From: an uncultured Collinsella sp.
GTDB lineage: Bacteria > Actinomycetota > Coriobacteriia > Coriobacteriales > Coriobacteriaceae
Reading direction: 5' to 3'
Assembly: GCA_900541785.1 (NCBI GenBank)
Contig: UQKY01000001.1
Location: 77,381-141,380, forward strand
Length of the DNA stretch: 64,000 bases
Positions 49,079-56,722 of the stretch are shown in pieces; the stretch's first letter is position 1, and every line of letters starts with the position of its first letter. The notes under the pieces are model-generated. The model was not told the DNA's origin, did not search any database, and worked only from the letters and a program-made list of their open reading frames with translations. A program made the position numbers and the translations under genes.

Positions 49079-49663
49079 ATTCGAACCATCATCCTCTATG
49101 CCTCACGCCACCACGGCAATACGAAAAAGCTCGTGGACGCCATCGTTGAGGCACACCCCGAAATCGATACCCTCGACGTGAAGTCACTCGGTAAAAACGA
49201 GTACCCCGACCTGCACGAATACCATCTGATCGGCGTCGCCACGGGCATTTATTACTCCGAGATCGACAAGGATATGGCACGTGTGCTCACTAACGTGCTG
49301 CAGCCGCAGGACAAGGTGTTTGGCCTTATGACCTACGGTGGCAAAAACAAGTGGTACAGCAAGGATATCGATGGTATCTGCCGCATGAGGCAGGCCATCT
49401 TTATGGGCGTCTACGGCTGCCCCGGCTTTGATACGTGGGGGCCGTTTAAACTCACCGGCGGTGTCCAAAAGGGGCACCCGACCGCTGAGGAAATTAAGGG
49501 CGCCGTCGACTTCTTCGACAAGATTGAAGACGAGTACGGCGACATCATCGTCGAAGAGTATGCCAAGCGCGAGAAGCGTCTAGCCTACGAGAAGGAGCAT
49601 CCTGCAGGAGGCCTGGTGGCCGGCGTCAAGCGCACGGCAAAGAAGATCGCTAACAAGCTGTAA
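49079..49663 (+). CDS. Flavodoxin-family protein, possible ATT start
   Basis: About 195 residues. It begins (I)RTIILYASRHHGNTKKLVDAI, the flavodoxin FMN-phosphate loop (ASRHHGNT), followed by TGIYYSE and VFGLMTYGGKNKW. The family N-terminus aligns with the ATT at 49079, which has GAAAGG 7 bases upstream. In-frame alternatives are TTG 49049 and ATG 49025, both without a convincing ribosome-binding site and adding unconserved residues. The C-terminus is basic (VKRTAKKIANKL). Electron carrier or quinone reductase; a link to the flavodiiron protein is speculative. Confidence 0.82.
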   Translation: MRTIILYASRHHGNTKKLVDAIVEAHPEIDTLDVKSLGKNEYPDLHEYHLIGVATGIYYSEIDKDMARVLTNVLQPQDKVFGLMTYGGKNKWYSKDIDGICRMRQAIFMGVYGCPGFDTWGPFKLTGGVQKGHPTAEEIKGAVDFFDKIEDEYGDIIVEEYAKREKRLAYEKEHPAGGLVAGVKRTAKKIANKL

Positions 49664-49694
49664 CTGTGAAGGTACTTTTGAGCGTTTAACCCAT

Positions 49695-49732
49695 ACGGCG
49701 GGTCCGAGCAGATTCGGGCCCGCCGTTTTTTC
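49695..49732. terminator. Bidirectional terminator between flavodoxin and nagA-1
   Basis: ACGGCGGGTCCGA (49695-49707) pairs with TCGGGCCCGCCGT (49714-49726), followed by TTTTTTCT on the plus strand, between convergent genes. Confidence 0.88.
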
Positions 49733-49737
49733 TATCG

Positions 49738-50907
49738 TTACTCGGTAAAGGCGTTGCCGACGCTCTGCCCGCCAACATACGTCTCGACGAGGGTGAGCTC
49801 ATGGTCGAACACGACAAAGTCGGCGTCGCGACCCGGCATGATGCTGCCGCACTTACCCTCGATGTGCGCGGAGCGTGCCGGCACCTCGGTTGCCATGCGA
49901 ATGGCGATATCGGCTCTGGCGATGCCCCAGTCGACGATGTTCTTGACGCCCTGGGCAAGCGTGAGCACCGAGCCGGCAATGCTCTTGCCGTCGGCGAGCC
50001 AGCACAGGTTGTCCTTCATGATGACGTCCATGCCACCACTAGTGTAGCTGCCCTCGGGCATGCCGCCGCAACCCAAGCAGTCGGTGATGAGCACCGTGTG
50101 CTGCCAGCCCTTGGCCTGCAGCAGCGCCTTGATGGCGGCAGGGTTTACGTGCTTGCCGTCACAGATGATCTCGGCGTAGGTCTCGGGCGTGGACATAGCG
50201 GCACCCACGACACCGGGCTCACGGTGATGCAGCCCGCGCTGGCCGTTATAGGTATGCGTAAAGCAGCTGGCACCGGCGTTGATGGCGGCGATGCACTCAT
50301 CGTAGGTGGCGTCGGAGTGACCGATGCTGGTCACCACACCCTTGGCGTTCAGAGCAGCCGCATAGGCAGCGGCACCGTCGCGCTCGGCCGCCATGGCGCT
50401 TTTAACGATGCGACCACCCGCAGCCTCCTGCCACTGATCGAAAACCTCCTCGGAAGGATCGATAAGATAAGCGGGGTTCTGCGCGCCCACGTGCTTCATG
50501 GTAAAGAAGGGGCCCTCCAGGTAGATGCCCTGAATGCGAGCACCGCAGAAGTCGGGGCCGCGACCCTCGTCCGCCTGAGCGATGGCGGCGCAGGCGTCCT
50601 TGATCTGCTCGACGCCATCGGTGAACGTCGTGGGCAGCCAGCTGGTGGTACCGCGACGGGCGAGCTCGGTCGAGCTGATATCGATGCCCTCGGGATCATT
50701 ATCGGTAGTTGAGTGGTTGTAGAAGCCATGGATGTGAGTATCGACCATACCCGGTGCGATCCACGACCCCGTGTAGTCCTTAATCTCGCAAGAGGGCTCG
50801 TCGGCCTGCCAGGCGCCAAAGACGCCATCCTCGACCATAAGATAGCCGCCCAGTTGCGGGCCTGCCGGCAAGAAGAACTTGTCAGCCTTAATTGCGTACG
50901 TGCTCAT
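49738..50907 (-). CDS. nagA: N-acetylglucosamine/galactosamine-6-phosphate deacetylase (1)
   Basis: A 389-residue amidohydrolase: APGMVDTHIHGFYNH (metal-binding HxH), LEGPFFTMKHVGAQNP (Glu ligand), SIGHSDATYDE, CFTHTYNGQRGLHHREPG and LITDCLGCGGMPEG (catalytic Asp). It removes acetate from GlcNAc-6-P or GalNAc-6-P. ATG 50907 has AAGGAG 5 bases upstream. It is followed upstream by agaS on the same strand, pointing to GalNAc-6-P as substrate. Near-identical paralogue at 59512. Confidence 0.95.
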   Translation of the reverse strand: MSTYAIKADKFFLPAGPQLGGYLMVEDGVFGAWQADEPSCEIKDYTGSWIAPGMVDTHIHGFYNHSTTDNDPEGIDISSTELARRGTTSWLPTTFTDGVEQIKDACAAIAQADEGRGPDFCGARIQGIYLEGPFFTMKHVGAQNPAYLIDPSEEVFDQWQEAAGGRIVKSAMAAERDGAAAYAAALNAKGVVTSIGHSDATYDECIAAINAGASCFTHTYNGQRGLHHREPGVVGAAMSTPETYAEIICDGKHVNPAAIKALLQAKGWQHTVLITDCLGCGGMPEGSYTSGGMDVIMKDNLCWLADGKSIAGSVLTLAQGVKNIVDWGIARADIAIRMATEVPARSAHIEGKCGSIMPGRDADFVVFDHELTLVETYVGGQSVGNAFTE

Positions 50908-50967
50908 ATGCACTCCTTGCTTCTAAAGCAGTGACTGTGGCGATGCTTATACCCAGCTCACATAAAA

Positions 50968-51010
50968 CAAAAAGCGCCCGCCCGCCGTTATGAGCGGACG
51001 GGCGCCCTTA
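50968..51010 (-). terminator. Terminator after agaS
   Basis: GCGCCCGCCCGC/GCGGACGGGCGC hairpin; minus-strand reading ends in GCTTTTTGTTTT. Confidence 0.85.
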
Positions 51011-51023
51011 CAGAGGGACGCGA

Positions 51024-52190
51024 TTAAGCGGTGAAGGGGTGAATCGTCACGCCCTTGACCACGCGGTTGACCGTGCCGGTGGGGCTCGGCGTATCGGGCG
51101 TGTTGCCCACGCGCACGGAGTTGAGCAGGCTGATGGCCTGGGCAAACATCACGAACGGCAGAGCGAGGTAGCCCTCGGGAAGCGCTTCGTAGCCCTTAAA
51201 GGTGAAGGACTCACCCTCATAGACGGTGGCACCTTCCTGCTGAACGGCGATGGTGTGCTGAGCGATCTCGTCGCCACCGATCTCGTTGAGGATGTCGATG
51301 TCGTACTGACGGGTGTAGGCGTCGTTGTTGACGAACACGAAGACGAGCGTCTTATCGTCGACGAAGGACTTAGGTCCATGACGATAGCCCATGGAGGTGT
51401 CGTAGGAAGTAGCGACCAGACCGTGAGCCAGCTCGAGGATCTTGAGCTGGCTCTCCTGGGCAAGGCCACCGAAGGAGCCAGAACCCAAGTAGGTCACGCG
51501 GTTGAAGTCGCCAGCCAGGTAATCGGCGATCTCGGGCTCACGGGAGATGACCTCCTCGCCCATCTTGGCGATGGTCTCGACCCACTCGGCCTTCTGCTCG
51601 TCAGAGGCAGTGTCGAAAATAAGGGTGGAGAGCAGGGTCATGCAGGAATAAGAACCGGTCATGGCGAAGCCCTTGTCGTTGGCGCGCGGAATGAGCAGCG
51701 TCAGCGCGTTGGGATCATCGGCAGACTCGACAGCGAGCTTGCCCTCGGGAGCGCAGGTGATGTTGAGGAACTTGACGTTGTGGACGAGCTCCTTGGCAAC
51801 GGCAACGGCGGCAAGGCTCTCGGGGCTGTTGCCAGAGCGGGCAAAGGAAACCACGAGCGTGGGATCCTCGGCGCGCAGGAAGTCGCGCGGAGCGCTCACG
51901 ATGTCGGTCGTGGCGATGGGCTTAAAGTCGTAGAGATCAGTGTTGCCAGCGTGACGCAGGTACGGGGCGCAGGTATCGCCAACGTAGTCGGACGTACCGG
52001 CACCGGTGAAGACAACGGACAGACGACCCTCGCCCATAGCGCGAGCCTCGGCCAGGAAGGCCTCGATGGCCTCCTTGTTCTCGCGATAGATGTTGAGCGT
52101 ATCACGCCAAAGCTCGGGCTGCTGAGCAATCTCGGCCGTGGTGATCTGGGCGCCGAGCTCGGTAAGCTCCTCGACACTCTTCTCGAACAT
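51024..52190 (-). CDS. agaS: SIS-domain galactosamine-6-phosphate deaminase/isomerase
   Basis: A 388-residue protein close to E. coli AgaS: VVFTGAGTSDYVGD, VSFARSGNSPESLAAV, ITCAPEGKL, DKGFAMTGSYSCM, TYLGSGSFGGLAQES, GYRHGPKSFVDD, and the C-terminal VGNTPDTPSPTGTVNRVV. It turns galactosamine-6-phosphate into tagatose-6-phosphate plus ammonia, feeding LacC. ATG 52190, GAGGT upstream. Terminator separates it from nagA-1; gntR-1 lies just upstream on the same strand. Confidence 0.94.
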   Translation of the reverse strand: MFEKSVEELTELGAQITTAEIAQQPELWRDTLNIYRENKEAIEAFLAEARAMGEGRLSVVFTGAGTSDYVGDTCAPYLRHAGNTDLYDFKPIATTDIVSAPRDFLRAEDPTLVVSFARSGNSPESLAAVAVAKELVHNVKFLNITCAPEGKLAVESADDPNALTLLIPRANDKGFAMTGSYSCMTLLSTLIFDTASDEQKAEWVETIAKMGEEVISREPEIADYLAGDFNRVTYLGSGSFGGLAQESQLKILELAHGLVATSYDTSMGYRHGPKSFVDDKTLVFVFVNNDAYTRQYDIDILNEIGGDEIAQHTIAVQQEGATVYEGESFTFKGYEALPEGYLALPFVMFAQAISLLNSVRVGNTPDTPSPTGTVNRVVKGVTIHPFTA

Positions 52191-52301
52191 TTCTAATACC
52201 TCTTTCTTTACTAAATTGTCTGATATACAAAGACTTAATCTGAAAAGTTAAATCGGGTAGTAGTCATAGGCTGTTTTTCTTTCGTTAGCACTCGTATCCG
52301 A

Positions 52302-53036
52302 TCACAGAGTATCTCGATAATGAGAAATCCTGTACTTAAACTTGTCCGCACGAGCCACCGAAAGCGTGAACTCGACAACATCATTTTGGGTGTTGTGAGT
52401 AGTTCGGACTATGTCCAGAACTGGCGCACCCTCACCAATACCTAGAAGCCGAGCGTCACATGGACGTGCTATACCCGCAGAGAACTCCTCATCCGCTACT
52501 CGAATTTTCTGCTGATAATCCTGCTCAATAACATCGTAAAGGGGCTTTTGTTCGAGTAGAGGACGCTTGAGTGAAATAAAGAGCCTTGCTGGAAGATAGC
52601 TACGCTCAACCATCATAGGTATACCATCTGCCATTCGTAAACGTTTGAGTTTTAATACCTTTTCACCCAAATGAATCCCCATTTGCATCGAGAGCGTTTT
52701 ATCTGCTTCCATTTCACAGAACTCTAAGATGGTTGTTTCTGGCAGCCGGCCCATCGCTTTCATCTGTTCAGTAAAACTGTACGATTGGGTAAGATTTGTT
52801 GCTTGAGCTAGTCGATCGGCAACAAACGTACCGCGACCTTGTTTTCGCACAATCCGACCAAGATACTCAAGTTCCTGAATTGCAAGCCGGACAGTCGACC
52901 GCGAAAGCCCGAAACGTTCGGCAAGCTCACGTTCGGACGGAATCAAATCACCTGGCTGATATTCATGATCAATTTTTTCGATCAGAATATCTACGAGCTG
53001 GTCATAGAGCGGTTGTCTGTGCCTCGTGCACGTCAT
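52302..53036 (-). CDS. GntR/HutC-family regulator with UTRA domain (1)
   Basis: About 244 residues. Winged helix: QPLYDQLVDILIEKIDHEYQ, PSERELAERFGLSRSTVRLAIQELE, RKQGRGTFV; then a UTRA ligand-binding domain (KLKRLRMADGIPMMVERSYLP). This is the NagR/DasR/AgaR layout that senses amino-sugar phosphates. ATG 53036 has GGAG 6 bases upstream. It lies between the EIIA gene and agaS. The DNA here is AT-richer than neighbouring genes, and a GC-richer paralogue is at 60825. Confidence 0.92.
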   Translation of the reverse strand: MTCTRHRQPLYDQLVDILIEKIDHEYQPGDLIPSERELAERFGLSRSTVRLAIQELEYLGRIVRKQGRGTFVADRLAQATNLTQSYSFTEQMKAMGRLPETTILEFCEMEADKTLSMQMGIHLGEKVLKLKRLRMADGIPMMVERSYLPARLFISLKRPLLEQKPLYDVIEQDYQQKIRVADEEFSAGIARPCDARLLGIGEGAPVLDIVRTTHNTQNDVVEFTLSVARADKFKYRISHYRDTL

Positions 53037-53123
53037 GATATTCTCCACGTAATGAGCAATTGACCAATACTTCAGCCTTCAGGTAACGCACCAACATGTC
53101 CAATAAATGGGCTAATAGCGACA

Positions 53124-53552
53124 CTACATCTCATCGTCTTCATCAATGTCAGCACTCTCGAGTTTCTTGAGATCGACTCCCTCACGACCAACGACCCGTG
53201 CGCGTTCGGCAAGTTCATCAAGCGTTGGGTCTCCAAACGCACGCGTCATAACGAGCTCCACCAACATAGGTAGATTTGTACCGGTGACAACGGTCACGTT
53301 ATCGAGCTCAGTCGTCATTGGGATAGCTTGATTGAACGGAGTACCGCCAAGCAAATCAACAAACACCAATACGCCATCACAAGCTTGACGCATCTTGGCA
53401 ATGCAGGTTCGCAAATCATCACCAAAAGTAACCGCCTCCGAGCCCGCAAAAGGAACTACCTCAAAATTAGGCTGTTCGCCGGCGACCATATCCACAGCGC
53501 TTTTCAAACCAGGTGCAAACTGACCGTGACCAGTTAGTACAAATCCAATCAT
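53124..53552 (-). CDS. PTS mannose-class EIIA
   Basis: A 142-residue EIIA: VLTGHGQFAPGL with phosphorylated His9, then FVDLLGGTPFNQAI. It phosphorylates the EIIB at 56256. Separated from EIID by the unknown gene at 53634 and a terminator, unlike the contiguous order usual in the gnb/gad loci. The acidic tail ADIDEDDEM is noted. Confidence 0.93.
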   Translation of the reverse strand: MIGFVLTGHGQFAPGLKSAVDMVAGEQPNFEVVPFAGSEAVTFGDDLRTCIAKMRQACDGVLVFVDLLGGTPFNQAIPMTTELDNVTVVTGTNLPMLVELVMTRAFGDPTLDELAERARVVGREGVDLKKLESADIDEDDEM

Positions 53553-53633
53553 TCTATCTACCTTTCTACCGTTCGCTTTCTCTAGCCATAGAACCCCTCA
53601 AAAGGGCTCTTACGACCACTGCATCATTAAAGT

Positions 53634-54257
53634 TTAGTGAGTATTTTGTTTTATCGTGGGAGGTCTGTGAGCGTCTCTAAGCTGCTTTTCCAGGTTGCGA
53701 TATCTACGTGCTTCGCCCTTGTTCCCGCTGCTCTCATATTGATATGAAAGCAGCAGATAGAGCTTTCCGCGTAACCCAAGGTCGTTCGTATCCAGCATAG
53801 CTTCCATCTCATCGATCTTATCATGCCGACGGCAAAAGACTATGTCGTAGGTTAATTGACTGTCCGCCAAAATGCCCTTCGACACGATGGGGCGCATCTC
53901 TTCCAACATGGACGCCGCCCGCTTGCGGTCACCCGTCTTGATATAGAAATTAAAGGCGCGAACCGCAAGCTGTCGACGTTGTTTGTCGCTGCACGGCATC
54001 TCCAGCAAGTGGTCAAGCATTCGATCTGCATATGCGTCCATATCAGCAGCTTCATAGATCGTGAAACGCAGGTAATACTGCTTATACGTAGACATTACTA
54101 TGCGCGCAAGTTTGCGATCGAGCAGGTCTATGCAATCTTGGTATAAGCCCAAGTTAAACAATACCTGCAATTTCATATCGAAGTATTTTTTCGCTCCTTC
54201 GGTCACAGCGAAATAAGCCACGACAACACAAATGAACAGGACGATCCAAAATGGCAT
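53634..54257 (-). CDS. Hypothetical membrane-anchored helical-repeat protein
   Basis: A 207-residue protein. One N-terminal membrane helix (about 3-20, FWIVLFICVVVAYFAVTEG) is followed by a helical, TPR-like region: FNLGLYQDCIDLLDRKLAR, LLEMPCSDKQRRQLAVRAFN, KTGDRKRAASMLEEMR, YESSGNKGEARRYRNLEK. No family recognised. It lies between the EIID terminator and the EIIA gene, so it is probably co-transcribed with EIIA. A role in assembling or regulating the PTS is possible but unsupported. Confidence 0.75.
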   Translation of the reverse strand: MPFWIVLFICVVVAYFAVTEGAKKYFDMKLQVLFNLGLYQDCIDLLDRKLARIVMSTYKQYYLRFTIYEAADMDAYADRMLDHLLEMPCSDKQRRQLAVRAFNFYIKTGDRKRAASMLEEMRPIVSKGILADSQLTYDIVFCRRHDKIDEMEAMLDTNDLGLRGKLYLLLSYQYESSGNKGEARRYRNLEKQLRDAHRPPTIKQNTH

Positions 54258-54352
54258 TGCACTATATTCCCTTCAAGGCAGCCTTAAGGAATTAATCGAA
54301 CACGATGACTGCATAACCGCCTATGAACAGCGGTGTCCGACAAAACAAAAGA

Positions 54353-54403
54353 GGCGCACACTCCAGGGGATATGGCGATAAAGTCGCCTTGGAGGTGTGC
54401 GCC
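54353..54403 (-). terminator. Terminator after EIID
   Basis: GGCGCACACTCCA (54353-54365) pairs with TGGAGGTGTGCGCC (54390-54403) with an inner stem; minus-strand tail TCTTTTGTTTTG. Confidence 0.85.
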
Positions 54404-54445
54404 ACGTCTCAATTGAGGCTCAAATGCCGTGACAATATGGGGTAT

Positions 54446-55285
54446 TTAGCCCTTGCAAATGATACCAAATGCACCCAAGGCAATGGACAGAACCAAGACG
54501 ATAAAGATGGCCTTCGTCGAGGTCATGCCCTTCTTACCAAGGAGCCAGTATACGAAGCCGACGAGTGCGGCAGGAACCAGCTTGGGGCAAATCATATTGC
54601 AGATGTTCTGCAAGTCAACGGTAACGCCGCCGATAACAGGCTTCGCCGCAATAACGATACCGACATTGGTTGCGACCAGGGCACCGACCATAAAGACACC
54701 CATTACGGAGGCCGCGTCGGTCAACGCGTTCAGGCGGTCGCTCATGGTGGTGACGAGCTTCATACCCTGCTCATAGGCCATGTGAGTCTGCTTGCAGCGG
54801 AACCAGTCAACAAGGATGTTAACGGCGACCCAGATGAAGATACCCAAGGGGTTGCCGTTCATGGCCATATTGGCAGCCAGAGCGCCGAAAATGGTCGGGA
54901 GCAGCGAACCGAAGATGGAATCGCCGATGGAAGCCAGCGGTCCCATGAGACCAGTCTTGAGACCGGCAACAGCCTCGAGGCCCTCAATGCCCTCCTCTTC
55001 CTCGATCGCCAAATCGATACCGGTGATGATCGTGTTGAGGAAGTTTGAGGTGTTGAAGAACGGTGCGCACTGGGCGCGGCAGGCTTCCTTTAGCTCCGGC
55101 GTGCCGTCACCGTACAGCTTGCGCAGCGTGGGCAGGATAATCCAGAGATAACCAGAGTGTTGCATGCGCTCGTAGTTCCAACCATCCTGGAAACCAAGCA
55201 GGTTACGACGGTTGATCTGCGCAAGGTCGTCCTTGGTAATCTTGTAGCCAGTGGTGCCATTGGCGAGTTTCTCATTAGAGCTCAT
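54446..55285 (-). CDS. PTS mannose-class EIID
   Basis: A 279-residue EIID: LLGFQDGWNYERMQHSGYLW, FFNTSNFLNTIITGIDLAIEEEE, GLKTGLMGPLASIGDSIFGSL and C-terminal membrane segments. ATG 55285 lies inside the EIIC 3' end (11-base overlap) with GGAGGGAG upstream; the longer frame runs out of phase through EIIC and is discarded. Forms the membrane complex with EIIC. Confidence 0.94.
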   Translation of the reverse strand: MSSNEKLANGTTGYKITKDDLAQINRRNLLGFQDGWNYERMQHSGYLWIILPTLRKLYGDGTPELKEACRAQCAPFFNTSNFLNTIITGIDLAIEEEEGIEGLEAVAGLKTGLMGPLASIGDSIFGSLLPTIFGALAANMAMNGNPLGIFIWVAVNILVDWFRCKQTHMAYEQGMKLVTTMSDRLNALTDAASVMGVFMVGALVATNVGIVIAAKPVIGGVTVDLQNICNMICPKLVPAALVGFVYWLLGKKGMTSTKAIFIVLVLSIALGAFGIICKG

Positions 55286-56162
55286 CGTCGTCGTCTCCCT
55301 CCGCAGCGCCAGCAGCAGCGACGGGACGCTGGTTGTTCTTGTAGTACAGCAAAGACAGAGCAAAGCCAATAATAGCGATCGCCAGCATCGACATGTTATT
55401 GAACATACCGACCATATCCACGGCGCCCTTACCAAGCGCACCGTTCACAGCGACGATGTTGGCGTTGAGGTTCATGATGCTCGTGAAGGCCGTACCAAAC
55501 AGGGCGGCGACTACAAAGCCGAGCAGCAGGTAGGCGACGTGCTTTTTGACCGGCAGGTAACGGAGCAGGATGGCGAAGCCAACGGCGGGCAAGGCACCGC
55601 CAGCAACAGACAGACCGTCACCCAGCCACTTCCAGTCGCCGTTAAGGGCGGTGGTGATGCCCTCGACCAAGCCCTGGCCAAATGCGAGAGCCAGGAAGAC
55701 CGGAATCATGCGGGACAACATCCAGGAAACGGCACCGAGCAAGTAGTGTACGTTGTAGGCGCCCCAGTTCATCTTCTCGATATCGGCATCGCACATGTGA
55801 CCGAAGAACGTGTTGGCGAAACGGCCGGCGATATCGGTGTAAACGAGAATGGCAGCGACAGGTACGCCGATGGCGGCAAGAGCCGTCTCGGGATTCATGC
55901 CCGCACCCACGGCAAAGGCAGTGGCGACCAGAGTGCCGGAGTTGGCATCGATACGAGAGGCGCCGCCAAAGGTACCAACGCCCAGGACGGTGAGCTGCAT
56001 GCTGCCGCCGATAAACAGGCCAGTCTGCAGGTCACCCATAATCAAACCGGTAATCATGCCGGAGAAGACGGCTGAGCCGGCACAGGTGTACCAGTTCAGC
56101 TCATCCATAATCTGATAACCCGCATACAGGGTTAACAGAAGAATCTGCCACCAAGCAATCAT
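55275..56162 (-). CDS. PTS mannose-class EIIC
   Basis: A 295-residue membrane protein: LTLYAGYQIMDELNWYTC, GDLQTGLFIGGSMQLTVLGV, GGASRIDANSGTLVATAFAV, and an acidic tail EGDDDDEL. Matches sorbose/N-acetylgalactosamine-type EIIC. AAGGAGTTT precedes ATG 56162. Operon with EIIB and EIID. Confidence 0.94.
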   Translation of the reverse strand: MIAWWQILLLTLYAGYQIMDELNWYTCAGSAVFSGMITGLIMGDLQTGLFIGGSMQLTVLGVGTFGGASRIDANSGTLVATAFAVGAGMNPETALAAIGVPVAAILVYTDIAGRFANTFFGHMCDADIEKMNWGAYNVHYLLGAVSWMLSRMIPVFLALAFGQGLVEGITTALNGDWKWLGDGLSVAGGALPAVGFAILLRYLPVKKHVAYLLLGFVVAALFGTAFTSIMNLNANIVAVNGALGKGAVDMVGMFNNMSMLAIAIIGFALSLLYYKNNQRPVAAAGAAEGDDDDEL

Positions 56163-56255
56163 GGTAAACTCCTTATTTAAGGTGTAACAGTTTCTACAAT
56201 ACCAATACGCTTATATAAACCGTGCATCCCCCTTCACGGCCTAGCGTTAATTCGA

Positions 56256-56720
56256 CTAGAGCGTGAGAGCCTCTGGGTTATCCTGCGGCGTCAGCTGAAT
56301 GACAATAGGAAGATTATCGGCCTTGAGTTTGGCAAATGCGTCAAGGTCCCCCTGGTCGCAACTAATGTTGCGATTCAGCTTCTTGACCGGCTCCATTGTC
56401 GTCATATTACCGACGATGAGCTGCTCAAGCTTAACACCTTGTTCCAAAAGTCGAACGTAGACCTCAGGCTTTTTCGCAACAATAAAGAGACGTTGCGCAT
56501 CATATTTGCCAGCAGTGATGTTGGCAGCGGCCTTGTCGACAGGAAGCACGGACAACTTCACAGTTGCCGGGCAAGCCATGCGAAGAACCTGCTTTTGGGT
56601 AGCATCTTGCGATACCTCGTCGTCAACTACCATGAAGCGGCTTACCTGACGGGCGTTAGACCAGAGGTTTGCCACCTGTCCGTGAATCAAGCGAAAGTCG
56701 ATTCGTGCGCCTACAATCAT
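56256..56720 (-). CDS. PTS mannose-class EIIB
   Basis: A 154-residue EIIB with intact active site: ARIDFRLIHGQVANLW, phosphorylated His13. MVVDDEVSQD and LIVGNMTTMEPVKKLNRN follow. Starts two bases after the GH35 stop, so the two are coupled. Contrast with the His-less EIIB-like protein at 45902. Confidence 0.94.
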   Translation of the reverse strand: MIVGARIDFRLIHGQVANLWSNARQVSRFMVVDDEVSQDATQKQVLRMACPATVKLSVLPVDKAAANITAGKYDAQRLFIVAKKPEVYVRLLEQGVKLEQLIVGNMTTMEPVKKLNRNISCDQGDLDAFAKLKADNLPIVIQLTPQDNPEALTL

Positions 56721-56722
56721 TT

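Noticed and set aside
54446..55441. EIID with a 52-residue N-terminal extension starting at 55441
   Set aside because: The extension is out-of-frame translation of the EIIC gene; EIID similarity starts at the ATG at 55285, which has a good ribosome-binding site.
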